Shown: piece after piece, positions 1-8,551 of the stretch
Position numbering within the stretch: position 1 is the stretch's first letter
Layout of the letters: every line of letters begins with the position of its first letter
Assembly (NCBI GenBank): GCA_934667175.1
Contig: CAKULN010000027.1
Coordinates: forward strand, 1-37,885
Direction: 5' to 3'
Length of the DNA stretch: 37,885 nucleotides
Source: an uncultured Bacteroidales bacterium
GTDB lineage: Bacteria > Bacteroidota > Bacteroidia > Bacteroidales > UBA932
Made by a program: the position numbers and the translations under genes
Notes under the pieces: model-generated
The model's input: only the letters and a program-made list of their open reading frames with translations
What the model was told of the DNA's origin: nothing
Databases searched by the model: none

Positions 1-134
1 AACAGCACACCCCAATATCGCCACTACAGCGGCCTGGGGGCTTATTCTCTCTAAAAGTAAGTGTCAAAAATGAGAAGTTAACAATTATTTCTGATCGACA
101 ATGTCTTTTTGTTGTATTTGCGAAATTTTGTATC
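1..134. other. Left edge, no confident gene
   Basis: All of this stretch lies upstream of the first gene. In frame 2 the bases 2-73 read as a possible C-terminal tail that ends at a TGA, and in frame 1 another short tail ends at a TAA at 52-54. Neither is long enough to tell whether it is the end of an upstream gene. A weak promoter-like pair, TTTTTG at 106-111 and TATCTTGA at 131-138 with a 19-base spacer, could serve the next gene but departs from the Bacteroidota consensus. Confidence 0.3.
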
Positions 135-158
135 TTGATCCCAATAATGCCAATGGTT

Positions 159-1715
159 ATGAGATGTGATTTGAAATTCTTGATTATTATAATGGCGATA
201 TTCGTGATTTACGGAACCTCCGCCCAAGCATATTCGGGTAAGGTGGTTTTGGGAGATGAGAGGCTCGAGGAGTATCTGCCGCTGCTGAAAGGGAAGAGGG
301 TGGCGGTGTTCAGCAATCAGACGGGAATTGTCGGGGACAAGGTGACCGGCTCAAAATTGGCTGACGCACTCGCTGAATATGGTGGGTGCTTTCCTGTCGC
401 CTCGGCCACAGTGGTTCGACAGGGCTCACCAACCGTGGTTCGACAGGCTCACCAACCAGTGGTTCGGCAGGGCTCACCAACCGTGGTTCGGCAGGCTCAC
501 CAACCAGTGGTTCGGCAGGATTGCCGGCCGTGGTTCGGCGGGGCTCACCAACCGGTCGCTGAGCTTGTCGAAGCGACTGAGCCTGCCGAAGCGCACCGAA
601 TGTCTCAGCGTCACTTCGATAAACTCAGTGACCAAGAGAGGACATCAGATGAGATCTCCCTGATTCCGTTTCTTGAGCCGTCCGAGCCAGGCGGAAAGAT
701 CGAATACGGCCAGCACATTGTCGATGCCTTGATTGAGAAAGGAGTTGATGTCAAGGCGATTTTCTCTCCGGAACATGGCTTCAGAGGCAATGCGGATGCG
801 GGAGAACACGTCAGCAGCAGCGTTGACGAGAAGACCGGAGTGGAGATAGTTTCCCTTTATGGCGGTGGCTCGAAAATTCCGGACAAGGAAAAGACCGATA
901 AGTTCGATGTTCTTATCGTGGATATCCAGGATGTCGGTTTGAGGTATTACACCTATTATATTACAATGCATCATCTGATGGAGGCCTGTGCCCGTGACGG
1001 CAAAAAGGTCATCGTTCTTGACAGGCCGAATCCTAACGGCTTCTATGTGGATGGCCCCGTGCTTGACATGGGATTCAAGTCCGGAGTAGGTTGGCTGCCG
1101 ATCCCTACCGTCCATGGGATGACGCTCGGAGAGCTGGCCAGAATGATCAACGGCGAGAAATGGCTGGAGAATGGCCAGTGCGACTTGACTGTGATTCCAT
1201 GCCTGAATTACACTCATCAGATGCGCTACAGCCTCATCCTGCCACCATCTCCGAACATAAAGGACATGAGAGCTGTGTACCTATATTCATCAACCTGCTA
1301 TTTCGAGGGGACGGTGGTCAGCCTCGGCCGCGGCACGCGGTTCCCGTTCGAGATCTACGGACATCCGGCGATGACGGGATATTCATTCTCCTTCATCCCG
1401 AGGAGCATCCCTGGAGCGAAGAACCCTCAGTTCCTGGATGAGGAATGCCATGGCGTTGACCTTCGTCGCAAGCCGCTCGCCGACATCTGGCAGGAGAAAA
1501 TAAATCTTGAATATGTCATCGATGCCTACCGTAATCTGAATATAGGCGATAAATTTTTCGGCAAGAGCAACTTCTTCGAGCTTCTCGCCGGGGTGGACTG
1601 GTTCCGCACTATGATAGAGTCCGGCTCATCATCCGCCGAGATCTCCGCCCGCTGGGCATCCGATGTCGAAGCCTTTAAAATACTCCGCGCTCCGTACCTG
1701 CTGTACAGCGAGTAG
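159..1715 (+). CDS. namZ: NamZ-type exo-beta-N-acetylmuramidase (DUF1343) with repeat-derived insert
   Basis: This is a DUF1343 protein. The family includes NamZ, which removes terminal N-acetylmuramic acid from peptidoglycan fragments during wall recycling. Family blocks are visible in order: VAVFSNQTGIVGD, FSPEHGFRG, a DIQDVGLRYYTYY segment, DRPNPNGFYVDGP, PTVHGMTLGELARMING, LPPSPN and a SLGRGTRFPFEIYGHP block. The reading frame is open from 135, but ATG at 159 gives a clean signal peptide (LKFLIIIMAIFVIYGTSAQA), so the product is probably periplasmic. Other ATGs lie at 147 and 153. The odd part is about 115 residues between SNQTGIVGD and HIVDALIEKGVDVK, two blocks that are normally almost adjacent. 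The insert is translated palindromic repeat DNA (VVRQ-type octamers, then VAELVEAT). The frame stays open, so the protein may still be made with a large extra loop. Identification as DUF1343 is strong; catalytic activity with this loop is unknown. Confidence 0.88.
   Translation: MRCDLKFLIIIMAIFVIYGTSAQAYSGKVVLGDERLEEYLPLLKGKRVAVFSNQTGIVGDKVTGSKLADALAEYGGCFPVASATVVRQGSPTVVRQAHQPVVRQGSPTVVRQAHQPVVRQDCRPWFGGAHQPVAELVEATEPAEAHRMSQRHFDKLSDQERTSDEISLIPFLEPSEPGGKIEYGQHIVDALIEKGVDVKAIFSPEHGFRGNADAGEHVSSSVDEKTGVEIVSLYGGGSKIPDKEKTDKFDVLIVDIQDVGLRYYTYYITMHHLMEACARDGKKVIVLDRPNPNGFYVDGPVLDMGFKSGVGWLPIPTVHGMTLGELARMINGEKWLENGQCDLTVIPCLNYTHQMRYSLILPPSPNIKDMRAVYLYSSTCYFEGTVVSLGRGTRFPFEIYGHPAMTGYSFSFIPRSIPGAKNPQFLDEECHGVDLRRKPLADIWQEKINLEYVIDAYRNLNIGDKFFGKSNFFELLAGVDWFRTMIESGSSSAEISARWASDVEAFKILRAPYLLYSE
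411..632. repeat. Palindromic repeat cluster inside namZ
   Basis: Six tandem units run from 411 to 553. Each is 24 bases (GTGGTTCGACAGGCTCACCA plus a few more), except the fifth, which is 23 bases. They alternate between a CGACAGGGCTC and a CGACAGGCTC core, with C>G variants. They are followed by a hairpin with stems GTCGCT (555-560) and AGCGAC (572-577), a partial copy at 579-590, and a degenerate hairpin with stems GTCACT (610-615) and AGTGAC (627-632). The core is the same as in the repeats near 13.3, 16.5 and 19.2 kb. Because the unit is eight codons long, most of the array reads in frame; the 23-base unit changes the phase (VVRQ becomes WFGG). Confidence 0.9.
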
Positions 1716-2209
1716 TCTCGTGGTGTTCAAGTTATTGTAAATAAGCGCTTTAACGGATTGCCTTCAGTGCGGATCGCCTAAAGAAGAGTTTGCTTCTGTT
1801 TGATTATTAATGCGTTGCGTGTCACTCGCTGTGTATCAATCGGTGACGCGTAATGTTTTGTAAACCAACGGGATATTATTCTGTCTTTAGTGGGGCTCAA
1901 CTAAAGATGTATAGCTTTGCCTTCTGAAAGAGCGTTGCATTCAATCGTCAAGGATGGGCGTACCGTTTTGATATGGTTTGCTTCCCGTGGGCTTGGTGAA
2001 TCCTAACGCTCTATTCGTATGGAATAGCGCTCTGTTTTTGGTGAATTTTCGCCAAACCCGCATGCAAAACGTATGTCGGGCTGCTTGGGGTATTCTTGAA
2101 TATGTCTGCTCGGAATGTCTGTGACGGGGTTCGCCTGTGAAAAAAGGGTGTCACTCCTAGTGACAAATGGATTTTTGCCTGTTTTTCGACGATTTCTTGC
2201 AGAAAAATC
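1716..2209. other. Intergenic spacer without a supported gene
   Basis: No coding frame here is convincing; the 76-codon minus-strand frame near 2003-2233 has no recognisable composition or motif. A TAGCTTTG box at 1912-1919 resembles a Bacteroidota -7 element but has no clear -33 partner. Short inverted repeats occur at 1885-1906 (CTTTAG/CTAAAG) and 2011-2027 (CTATTC/GAATAG); the second is followed within 12 bases by five T, a weak terminator candidate on the plus strand. Nothing else is evident. Confidence 0.4.
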
Positions 2210-2240
2210 TTGTTTATGACAAATTAAACCCATATATTTG
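2210..2240 (+). promoter_or_regulatory. Bacteroidota-type promoter for the large lipoprotein
   Basis: TTG at 2210-2212 and TATATTTG at 2233-2240 are 20 bases apart, which fits the Bacteroidota housekeeping pattern (TTTG, about 19-21 bases, TAnnTTTG). The implied start of transcription near 2247 gives a leader of nearly 90 bases before the ATG at 2335. The leader holds a compact hairpin, CCCCC (2259-2263), loop TGCC, GGGGG (2268-2272). Confidence 0.6.
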
Positions 2241-2334
2241 TCGTTGTGTTATGGAGTACCCCCTGCCGGGGGCTTGAAAACATATTTATTACTAGGAGTA
2301 ACATGTTTAACATTTTATTAACTAATTATCCTTT

Positions 2335-5300
2335 ATGAAAAAGTTTTTTAGATTGGTTTCGATGTTGGCCGTAGCTGGTCTGACATTCGCGTACACCAGC
2401 TGTACGGACTACTCTGAGGACATCAACAAGGTGGACGGCCGGGTTGACGATGTCCAGAGTCAGTTCGACGCTTTCAAGAGTGCGACGAACGCGTCTATCG
2501 AGAAGATCAACGGCCTTATCGCCGACCTTCAGACGACCGTCGCGACGCTTGAGACAAAAGAGGACCACAAGAAGGACGTTGACGCCCTCAACGAGCTTAT
2601 CGATGGTCTTAAGACAGACGCCTCAACCTTGAAAGGCAGGGTTGACGCAATTGAGAAGGATCTTCCTAACTACGTTAAGACGGCGGATCTCAACACGACC
2701 CTTGCGAGCTATGTGAAGGTCACTGATTTCAACACGACGATCGGTGGGATCACTGGCCGTCTTGACGTTATCGAGGGCAAACTTAATCCTCTTGCTGAAA
2801 AGTATGACTCTAAGCTTAAGATTTCTGAGATCATAAGTAAGATTGATGGCGTGAAGGCCACCGCCGATGACGCGAGCAAGAAAGTTGGTGAGCTCCGCAC
2901 GGACGTGACCGCTCTTCAGGATGCTCTTAAAGGCTATACTGAGAAAGGTGCCATTGATAAAAAGTTCAAGGAGGTAGATAAGGAAGTTGCCAATAAGCTC
3001 GACATCACTAAATTCAAGGACGAGCTTGACAAGTATTTCCAGGACGATTTTGATGAGGCTTTCAAGACAGCCATTGAGGAATCCTGCAAGAAGGATGGTG
3101 CCGTTTACACTGCTATCAACAATGCGGTCAGCGCACTTGACACCAAGATCTCCAACCTCGACACCAAACTGAATGACGTTCTCGGCATCGTGCTGAACCG
3201 CATCCAGAGCATCGTGTTCGTCCCTGAGTACGACGACATGAACGCTACTCTCCACTACTACTACATTAAGGATGCGAGTGGCAAGGTGAAGACGATCTCT
3301 GACACAAAGACTGTTGACGCCACATTCGAGATCTATCCTGCCAAGCTCGCCAAGAGCATCAAGAAGGAGGATGTCTCTGTTTTTGCGGTAGCTGTTGACT
3401 CCCGTGCCAACGTCGCTGTTGAAGGTGAGATCGTTAAGTTCGAGCCTCAGGACAATGGCCGTGTGAATGTTTCAGTCAAGTTCGATGATAAGGTTAAATT
3501 CGACCTCGCTAAGAGCGACAAGGTTCAGTTCGCCATCTCTCTGCGTGTAAAGGAAAACACCAAGAAGACTATTGACGGTAAAGAGGTTGAGACTGGCAAT
3601 TATGTTGAGTCTGCTTTTGTAGGTGCCAAGTGCTGCGATGACAGTGACCTTACCGGCAAGTTCGGTATCGTCAAGAAAGGTACTCAGACCGAGATTACCG
3701 ATGCCGAGCTTTCTACTGAAAAGCAATGGTCAGACGCTCCGGCCGCTTGGAACCCGTTTGAAGGTTATGAGTTTGCCGTTAAGGTTGATGGACAGTGGCT
3801 CAGCCTTAATGCTGCTGCCGCCGCTCTCTATGTAGATGAGGCTAAGATCACTCCTACTCTTAAGAATAATCCTATCCTTAAGGATAATGCTGGTAATACC
3901 AGTGCTGCTATTACAACTGCTATCAAGAAGTATTACAAGTATGCAGCTAAGAACACCGCTAAGTCTCTTGCCGACTTCACAATCTCTATGACCTCTGAAG
4001 TCAAGCCTGCGAACCTTGCTGAGGCTGTTGAATCAACTTGCAATGAGGAGATTGTGGCTAGTGTTCTCGGAGTTGACTTCTTCACAAAGACCATCACTTA
4101 CAAGATCGGTAGAAGAACATTCGCTATGGTGATTGAACCTGCGAAGGTTGACTGGTCATATGAAAATGCTGTTAAGCTTTCTTCCGACAAGACCGCTTCT
4201 GCCGCTTACGACCAGCCTATCAACGAGGCTTTTGACAAGCAGTTCAAAGAACTCAATGTTACCATCGCTGACAAAGAGAAGTATGGTGATCTTGATATTG
4301 AGGCTGTTGTGAATGGCGTTGTGCCTACTCCAAAGCACAAGCTCAATGGAGTTGATGTCGCCGCTAGCTCTGCTCTTGCTCTCACTGTTGACCCTGTAGC
4401 CATCATCAAGGCTCACCTTGCTGGTGTTGAGGTTACCGGTTACGAATTTGGTAAGGAAGGTAAGGACAATGTTTATGAGTTCCATAATGTTTATGCCAAC
4501 GATGCTACTTTCACTGATGTTGATGTGACATTTACCCTCACTCTTGGTTCACGCCCTGCTCCTGTACAGGTTAAGATTCCAATCCAGACAATTGATTATA
4601 CACCAACGTCTACAGTTCACCAGCTTAATGGGTCTCTAAAAGAGGCGGAAAAAGCTACTATTGAAGAAGTGTACAATCAGCCTACAGTTGGGCCTTTCTT
4701 CACGGATCTAGCTGAGTTCAAGTCTGACTTCCAGACTGGCACTGAGACCAAGGTAACCGCTTACCGAAACAGGACACCAACGAATGTTAATTGTACAGCA
4801 TCTCGGCTTTATATTATCAGCCCTGGTCATGGTCCTCATATATATCTTGATGCTGCTGACCTTGTTTCTTACAGTGATAACTTTACTTTCGTTTCTAAGG
4901 TTGACACATGGTACGGTGTAAGTTATTCTTTCGCTACCACAGCTAAGCTTGAGAAACCTTCTTACAGTCTTATCTATCACAAGGATCTTGTTGCCTTTGA
5001 TGCGAACGGTGCCGCTTACGCTACACTTAAGGGTAAGAAAGAGGGTACTCCTGAGAAGTACGTCATCAACACTGATGACCTCAGCAAGTACTTCGGTGTT
5101 GACAAGTGCAGTAATAAGGTTAATGGTTTCTTGAGAATTGAATTCTCTTATGTAGAGCCTCTTGCTACTTCTGCATGGATCAATAAGGGCTATAAGAACA
5201 GACCTGCACTTCCTAAGAATCTTGATGGAGCCGCTGACATTCAGGCTGATGGTAGCCTTGCCGAGCGTCCAATTGTTTGGGGTGACTATACAGCTCGTGA

Positions 5301-5817
5301 CATGACCGTTAAGGCTACTCTCAAGTGCAATGGTCTGCTTGTTAACGAACTTCCTATCAAACTTCTCATTGAGGATCCTATCAAGGTGTTCACGATCGGT
5401 GGCATTCAGGTTAAGCGCGTTCCTTATCAGGATGTTAAAGTAAATCTTTGGAGCACAACAACAGTCTCCACTGTTCTTTCACCTGCTGCGAATTCTGTTG
5501 ATCAGACTGCCACTACTAAGGCTGCCATGTGGAAGTGGGGTGCGGATGTAGCTTACGATCTCGACATTACCTATGATCCTGATATTAAGATCTTCGTAGG
5601 AACTGATGATGTTACTGCTACCTTCCCTGCAAACAAGCTCGTTTACGATGCTGCCGCTGGTACTATCGTTTACAACAAGGATGCTGCTCATCAGGTTCAG
5701 CCAGTTACCATCAAGGTAAAGGCTAAACTCAGCCACAAGTTCAGCTATGACGGCTACAAGAGTGGTAATGAGGATCACGCTAAGGAGATTGAATTCGAAG
5801 TTGTTATTTCTGAGTAA
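2335..5817 (+). CDS. Large surface lipoprotein with N-terminal coiled coil
   Basis: The product has 1160 residues. It begins with a lipoprotein-like signal (LAVAGLTFAYTSC), lipidated Cys at about residue 23, so it is probably anchored in the outer membrane. Residues of about 27-280 are a heptad-rich, charged coiled coil (VDGRVDDVQSQFDAF, VDALNELIDGLK and similar), followed by RIQSIVFVPEYDD and then a long beta-rich tail of repeated Lys/Asp/Thr/Val segments without obvious catalytic motifs. The start resembles Bacteroidales proteins annotated as having a PL29-lyase-like N-terminal domain, in which a coiled coil precedes an immunoglobulin-like region; that similarity is from memory and does not imply lyase activity. 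The gene is alone between its own promoter and terminator. The C-terminal half uses more T-ending codons than the N-terminal half. It could be an adhesin, S-layer-like or glycan-binding protein; no function is assigned. Confidence 0.75.
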   Translation: MKKFFRLVSMLAVAGLTFAYTSCTDYSEDINKVDGRVDDVQSQFDAFKSATNASIEKINGLIADLQTTVATLETKEDHKKDVDALNELIDGLKTDASTLKGRVDAIEKDLPNYVKTADLNTTLASYVKVTDFNTTIGGITGRLDVIEGKLNPLAEKYDSKLKISEIISKIDGVKATADDASKKVGELRTDVTALQDALKGYTEKGAIDKKFKEVDKEVANKLDITKFKDELDKYFQDDFDEAFKTAIEESCKKDGAVYTAINNAVSALDTKISNLDTKLNDVLGIVLNRIQSIVFVPEYDDMNATLHYYYIKDASGKVKTISDTKTVDATFEIYPAKLAKSIKKEDVSVFAVAVDSRANVAVEGEIVKFEPQDNGRVNVSVKFDDKVKFDLAKSDKVQFAISLRVKENTKKTIDGKEVETGNYVESAFVGAKCCDDSDLTGKFGIVKKGTQTEITDAELSTEKQWSDAPAAWNPFEGYEFAVKVDGQWLSLNAAAAALYVDEAKITPTLKNNPILKDNAGNTSAAITTAIKKYYKYAAKNTAKSLADFTISMTSEVKPANLAEAVESTCNEEIVASVLGVDFFTKTITYKIGRRTFAMVIEPAKVDWSYENAVKLSSDKTASAAYDQPINEAFDKQFKELNVTIADKEKYGDLDIEAVVNGVVPTPKHKLNGVDVAASSALALTVDPVAIIKAHLAGVEVTGYEFGKEGKDNVYEFHNVYANDATFTDVDVTFTLTLGSRPAPVQVKIPIQTIDYTPTSTVHQLNGSLKEAEKATIEEVYNQPTVGPFFTDLAEFKSDFQTGTETKVTAYRNRTPTNVNCTASRLYIISPGHGPHIYLDAADLVSYSDNFTFVSKVDTWYGVSYSFATTAKLEKPSYSLIYHKDLVAFDANGAAYATLKGKKEGTPEKYVINTDDLSKYFGVDKCSNKVNGFLRIEFSYVEPLATSAWINKGYKNRPALPKNLDGAADIQADGSLAERPIVWGDYTARDMTVKATLKCNGLLVNELPIKLLIEDPIKVFTIGGIQVKRVPYQDVKVNLWSTTTVSTVLSPAANSVDQTATTKAAMWKWGADVAYDLDITYDPDIKIFVGTDDVTATFPANKLVYDAAAGTIVYNKDAAHQVQPVTIKVKAKLSHKFSYDGYKSGNEDHAKEIEFEVVISE

Positions 5818-5843
5818 TTTCTTAGTATAACATAACTAATGAG

Positions 5844-5872
5844 GGGATGCCGCATTGCGACATCCCTTTTTT
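5844..5872 (+). terminator. Rho-independent terminator of the large lipoprotein gene
   Basis: GGGATG (5844-5849) pairs with CATCCC (5861-5866), with an inner CGC/GCG extension, and six T follow at 5867-5872. It lies 26 bases after the stop codon. Confidence 0.85.
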
Positions 5873-5890
5873 GTGTCATCATGCCTGCCA

Positions 5891-5929
5891 CAAAACAAAA
5901 ACCGAAGCGAGGTTCTCACCCGGCTTCGG
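5891..5929 (-). terminator. Rho-independent terminator of the seven-gene minus-strand operon
   Basis: Read on the minus strand, CCGAAGC (complement of 5923-5929) pairs with GCTTCGG (complement of 5902-5908) and is followed by TTTTTGTTTTG (complement of 5901-5891). It sits about 80 bases past the rluD-like stop codon, converging with the terminator of the plus-strand gene. Confidence 0.8.
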
Positions 5930-6009
5930 CTTATCTTATTCAATACTTATGAAATAACTATTGAGTCAGTTTTTGGTTTATGAGTAAAAATATTTATGTC
6001 GATTACCCT

Positions 6010-7098
6010 TTATGCCATTTCCGTGCCAAACTCCTCCGTCGTCCCGACATAATTGACGTAGTTTCTCCACTTGTCAATCATGGCGGTCATGTCTTCAGGA
6101 AGCCGGGAGTCGAACTGGATCCATTTGCCGGTGCCGGGGTGGATGAAGCCGAGAGTCTTGGCGTGAAGAGCCTGACGAGGGCAGATCTCAAAACAGTTCT
6201 GGATGAACTGGCGATATTTGGCGTAGATTGTGCCTTTGCGGATCTCAGAGCCGCCGTAGCGCTCGTCGTTGAACAGCGGATGCCCGATGTGGCTCATGTG
6301 AACCCTGATCTGGTGCGTGCGCCCCGTCTCCAGTCTGCACTCGACAACCGTCACGTAACCGAATCTTTCCAGTACCTTGTAATGCGTCACAGCGTGCTTG
6401 CCACGGTTGTCCTCTTCTGGGTAGACTTTGAATCGCAACCTGTCGTTGGGATCGCGCCCGATGTTCCCGTCGATTGTCCCTTCATCCTCTTTGATGTTGC
6501 CCCAGACGACGGCCACGTACCGTCTCTCGATTGAGTGTTCGAAGAACTGGCGTGCCAGATCCAGCTGAGTCTCATCGTTTTTTGCCACGACCAGAAGTCC
6601 GGACGTGTCCTTGTCGATTCTGTGCACAAGGATGCCCATCCGCTCGTCAGCCGCCTCAGGGCCCTGGGATATTCCTAAATGATAGGAGAGAGCGTTGATG
6701 AGGGTTCCTTCGAAGTGTCCGTGTCCAGGGTGGACGACCATCCCGGCTGCCTTGTTGACGACGAGGAGGTCATTGTCCTCGTAGACTATGTTCAATGGAA
6801 TGTCCTGCGGAAGGATCTCAAGGCCACGGCGGCGGTACGGCATCACGAACCGTATTACATCTCCCGGCCTGATGATGAGGTTCGCTTTCGCGACCTTGTC
6901 ATTCACCCGTACATAGCCTTCCTTTATGGCGCACTGAACCCTGTGCCGGGAAGTGTCCTCCAGATGCGTGGCCATGTACTTGTCCACACGCATGGGGGTC
7001 TGTCCGACATCGACATTGAGCCGGAAATGCTCGAACATTCCCTGCTCCTCGTCCTCTACGTTTTCTTCCTGGTCGTTGTAAAGTCTCTCCTCGTCCAC
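6010..7098 (-). CDS. rluD: RluD-family 23S rRNA pseudouridine synthase
   Basis: This 362-residue protein isomerises uridine to pseudouridine in large-subunit rRNA. An S4 RNA-binding domain is visible at about residues 36-90 (RVDKYMATHL..., GYVRVNDKVAKANLIIRPGD). The catalytic domain follows, with VVNKAAGMVVHPG, HRIDKDTSGLLVVAKN (the Asp of HRID, about residue 162, is the catalytic one) and the late RLETGRTHQIRVHMSHIGHP block. The first 20 residues are very acidic and lie outside the family core. It is the last gene of the operon; its ATG is one base after the PASTA gene stop, so the two are tightly coupled. Which uridines it modifies (RluD-type versus another RluA-subfamily site) cannot be read from sequence. 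Confidence 0.93.
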   Translation of the reverse strand: MDEERLYNDQEENVEDEEQGMFEHFRLNVDVGQTPMRVDKYMATHLEDTSRHRVQCAIKEGYVRVNDKVAKANLIIRPGDVIRFVMPYRRRGLEILPQDIPLNIVYEDNDLLVVNKAAGMVVHPGHGHFEGTLINALSYHLGISQGPEAADERMGILVHRIDKDTSGLLVVAKNDETQLDLARQFFEHSIERRYVAVVWGNIKEDEGTIDGNIGRDPNDRLRFKVYPEEDNRGKHAVTHYKVLERFGYVTVVECRLETGRTHQIRVHMSHIGHPLFNDERYGGSEIRKGTIYAKYRQFIQNCFEICPRQALHAKTLGFIHPGTGKWIQFDSRLPEDMTAMIDKWRNYVNYVGTTEEFGTEMA

Positions 7099-7099
7099 T

Positions 7100-7888
7100 T
7101 TATTCTTCTTTCTTGTCCAATGATAGGTAAAGGGTCACGTCAGACCCCATGAGAATCGGATTGCCGGAAGCCTCCGGAGTCTGTCGGGTCACTGAGGCGT
7201 TCAGAGAGTCGTTGTAGTTCCGGACGCTCCTGTCGAACACAAGGCGGCCGATATTCAATGAGTTGTCATGCACGACATCGACTGCCCTGAGGTATTTCTG
7301 CCCCTTGACATCGGGAATGTAGGTCAGGTTGTCCTCCGGGTTGAGCCCGACTTCCAGATTGATCTCCGAACCGGTCTCGATCTGCCTTCCTGGCCTGATC
7401 TCACGGTTCCGGTAGATTTGCCTCAACACATTGTTGGTCGCTATGTCGTCGACATAGATCAATTTGCCTAAAGCAAGACCTCGTGAGCCTAGTTCGGCCT
7501 TGGCCTGACGCATCGAGTAGCCGACAAGGTTCGGCATGCTGACTTTCTTGGCGTTCTTGGCATTGATCGTGAGGAGAATCCTGCGGCCTTTCTTGACTCT
7601 GGAGCCGGCCTTGGGATTCTGGCTGTAGACGGCGCCTTTCTCCATCTTCCTGACGAAAATCGAGTCGATCACCTCGGTTCTCAGCTTTAGTCCGGCCGCC
7701 TCGTGCCTTGCCTCGTCAACACTCATGCTTGTGAAATCCGGAACCACTATGGTCTTGTTGTGGTTTGTTATCGTGCTCAGAAGAATCGAGTTGAAGATTA
7801 TCAAAACCGTGAAAAACAGCACCGCAAGGATGATGTTCTTCACAATCCAGTTCCCGAAGAAACCCTTTTTGCCTGTTTTATCCGCCAT
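7100..7888 (-). CDS. Single-pass membrane protein with three PASTA domains
   Basis: A short basic cytoplasmic segment is followed by one membrane helix (residues of about 15-40, IILAVLFFTVLIIFNSILL). Then come three PASTA-like modules: TIVVPDFTSMSVDEA, VSMPNLVGYSMRQAKAEL and YIPDVKGQKYLRAVDVV. PASTA domains bind muropeptide or beta-lactam-like ligands in kinases and penicillin-binding proteins. Here no kinase or transpeptidase domain is attached, as is usual for the stand-alone Bacteroidota version. The protein should expose its PASTA modules to the periplasm. It is transcribed with der, the LysE-family gene and the rluD-like gene, with nine bases to the previous gene and one to the next. Confidence 0.88.
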   Translation of the reverse strand: MADKTGKKGFFGNWIVKNIILAVLFFTVLIIFNSILLSTITNHNKTIVVPDFTSMSVDEARHEAAGLKLRTEVIDSIFVRKMEKGAVYSQNPKAGSRVKKGRRILLTINAKNAKKVSMPNLVGYSMRQAKAELGSRGLALGKLIYVDDIATNNVLRQIYRNREIRPGRQIETGSEINLEVGLNPEDNLTYIPDVKGQKYLRAVDVVHDNSLNIGRLVFDRSVRNYNDSLNASVTRQTPEASGNPILMGSDVTLYLSLDKKEE

Positions 7889-7897
7889 ATTCGTAAA

Positions 7898-8542
7898 TTA
7901 CTTACCGCCTGCGAAGAGCAAGTCGAACGCACCTTCTCCGAGCAGGGCTAACCCTATGATTATTATGATGATTCCTGCGATTCTGTTCATCCACATGATC
8001 TTTTTCATGTCAAAGGCCTTCCTCCAATTGCTGAAGAACCATGAGAAGAAGAACCAGTAGGCGATTGATCCGCCGGCCACGGCAAGGATGATCGGGTAGA
8101 TCCTGAAGCTTCTGTCGGACACATCGACCTGAAAGAAAGCGAACAGGGCGAACATCACGAGTATCGCACCCGGGTTGGAGATCGTGGTGGCTACAGCCTG
8201 AAGAAAATCCTTCGGTGACGCTCCGCGTGCCTTGACATCGCCCGGCTCCATCTTCCTGAACGGATCCTTGAAAGCCATTGAATATCCCAGCAAGGCGATC
8301 ACCGGGCCGCCGATCAGGAATATTATCGATTCGTAGGTGTTGATGAAATTCTGGGCGAAGGCCCATGCGAAGATCGAGATGATGGCGTAGGCTGTGTCGA
8401 CAAGCGATGCGCCGAGACCGGTCGTGAAACCGGCTTTATGTCCGTAGCAGATGGACTTCTGAAGCACGATAATCGCCACCGGCCCGAGCGGGGCCGACGC
8501 GCAGATGCCGATTATGAACGCTTTCAGAATCTCCAACAGCAT
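7898..8542 (-). CDS. LysE-family amino-acid exporter-like membrane protein
   Basis: This protein of 214 residues has about six hydrophobic helices and the N-terminal LysE/RhtB signature FIIGICASAPLGPVAIIVLQKSICYGHKAGFTTGLGAS (only the first half is strictly conserved in the family). The family exports amino acids such as lysine, arginine or homoserine; the substrate cannot be predicted. The segment FLQAVATTISNPGAILVMFALFAFF matches the usual Asn-Pro-containing fourth helix region. Nine bases separate it from der on one side and from the PASTA gene on the other, so it is an internal operon gene. Confidence 0.87.
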   Translation of the reverse strand: MLLEILKAFIIGICASAPLGPVAIIVLQKSICYGHKAGFTTGLGASLVDTAYAIISIFAWAFAQNFINTYESIIFLIGGPVIALLGYSMAFKDPFRKMEPGDVKARGASPKDFLQAVATTISNPGAILVMFALFAFFQVDVSDRSFRIYPIILAVAGGSIAYWFFFSWFFSNWRKAFDMKKIMWMNRIAGIIIIIIGLALLGEGAFDLLFAGGK

Positions 8543-8551
8543 AGGCAGCCA

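Noticed and set aside
2..73. C-terminus of an upstream gene
   Set aside because: Three frames are possible at the edge and none shows a recognisable motif.
379..663. Plus-strand 94-codon frame within namZ
   Set aside because: It is the second reading of the tandem repeats; the namZ frame continues on both sides with conserved blocks.
2003..2233. 76-codon minus-strand frame upstream of the large lipoprotein gene
   Set aside because: No motif or neighbour support, and it overlaps the predicted promoter of the plus-strand gene.
5980..6534. 184-codon plus-strand frame and similar long frames opposite rluD, der and prs
   Set aside because: Antisense shadows of well-identified genes with high third-position GC; no family motif.
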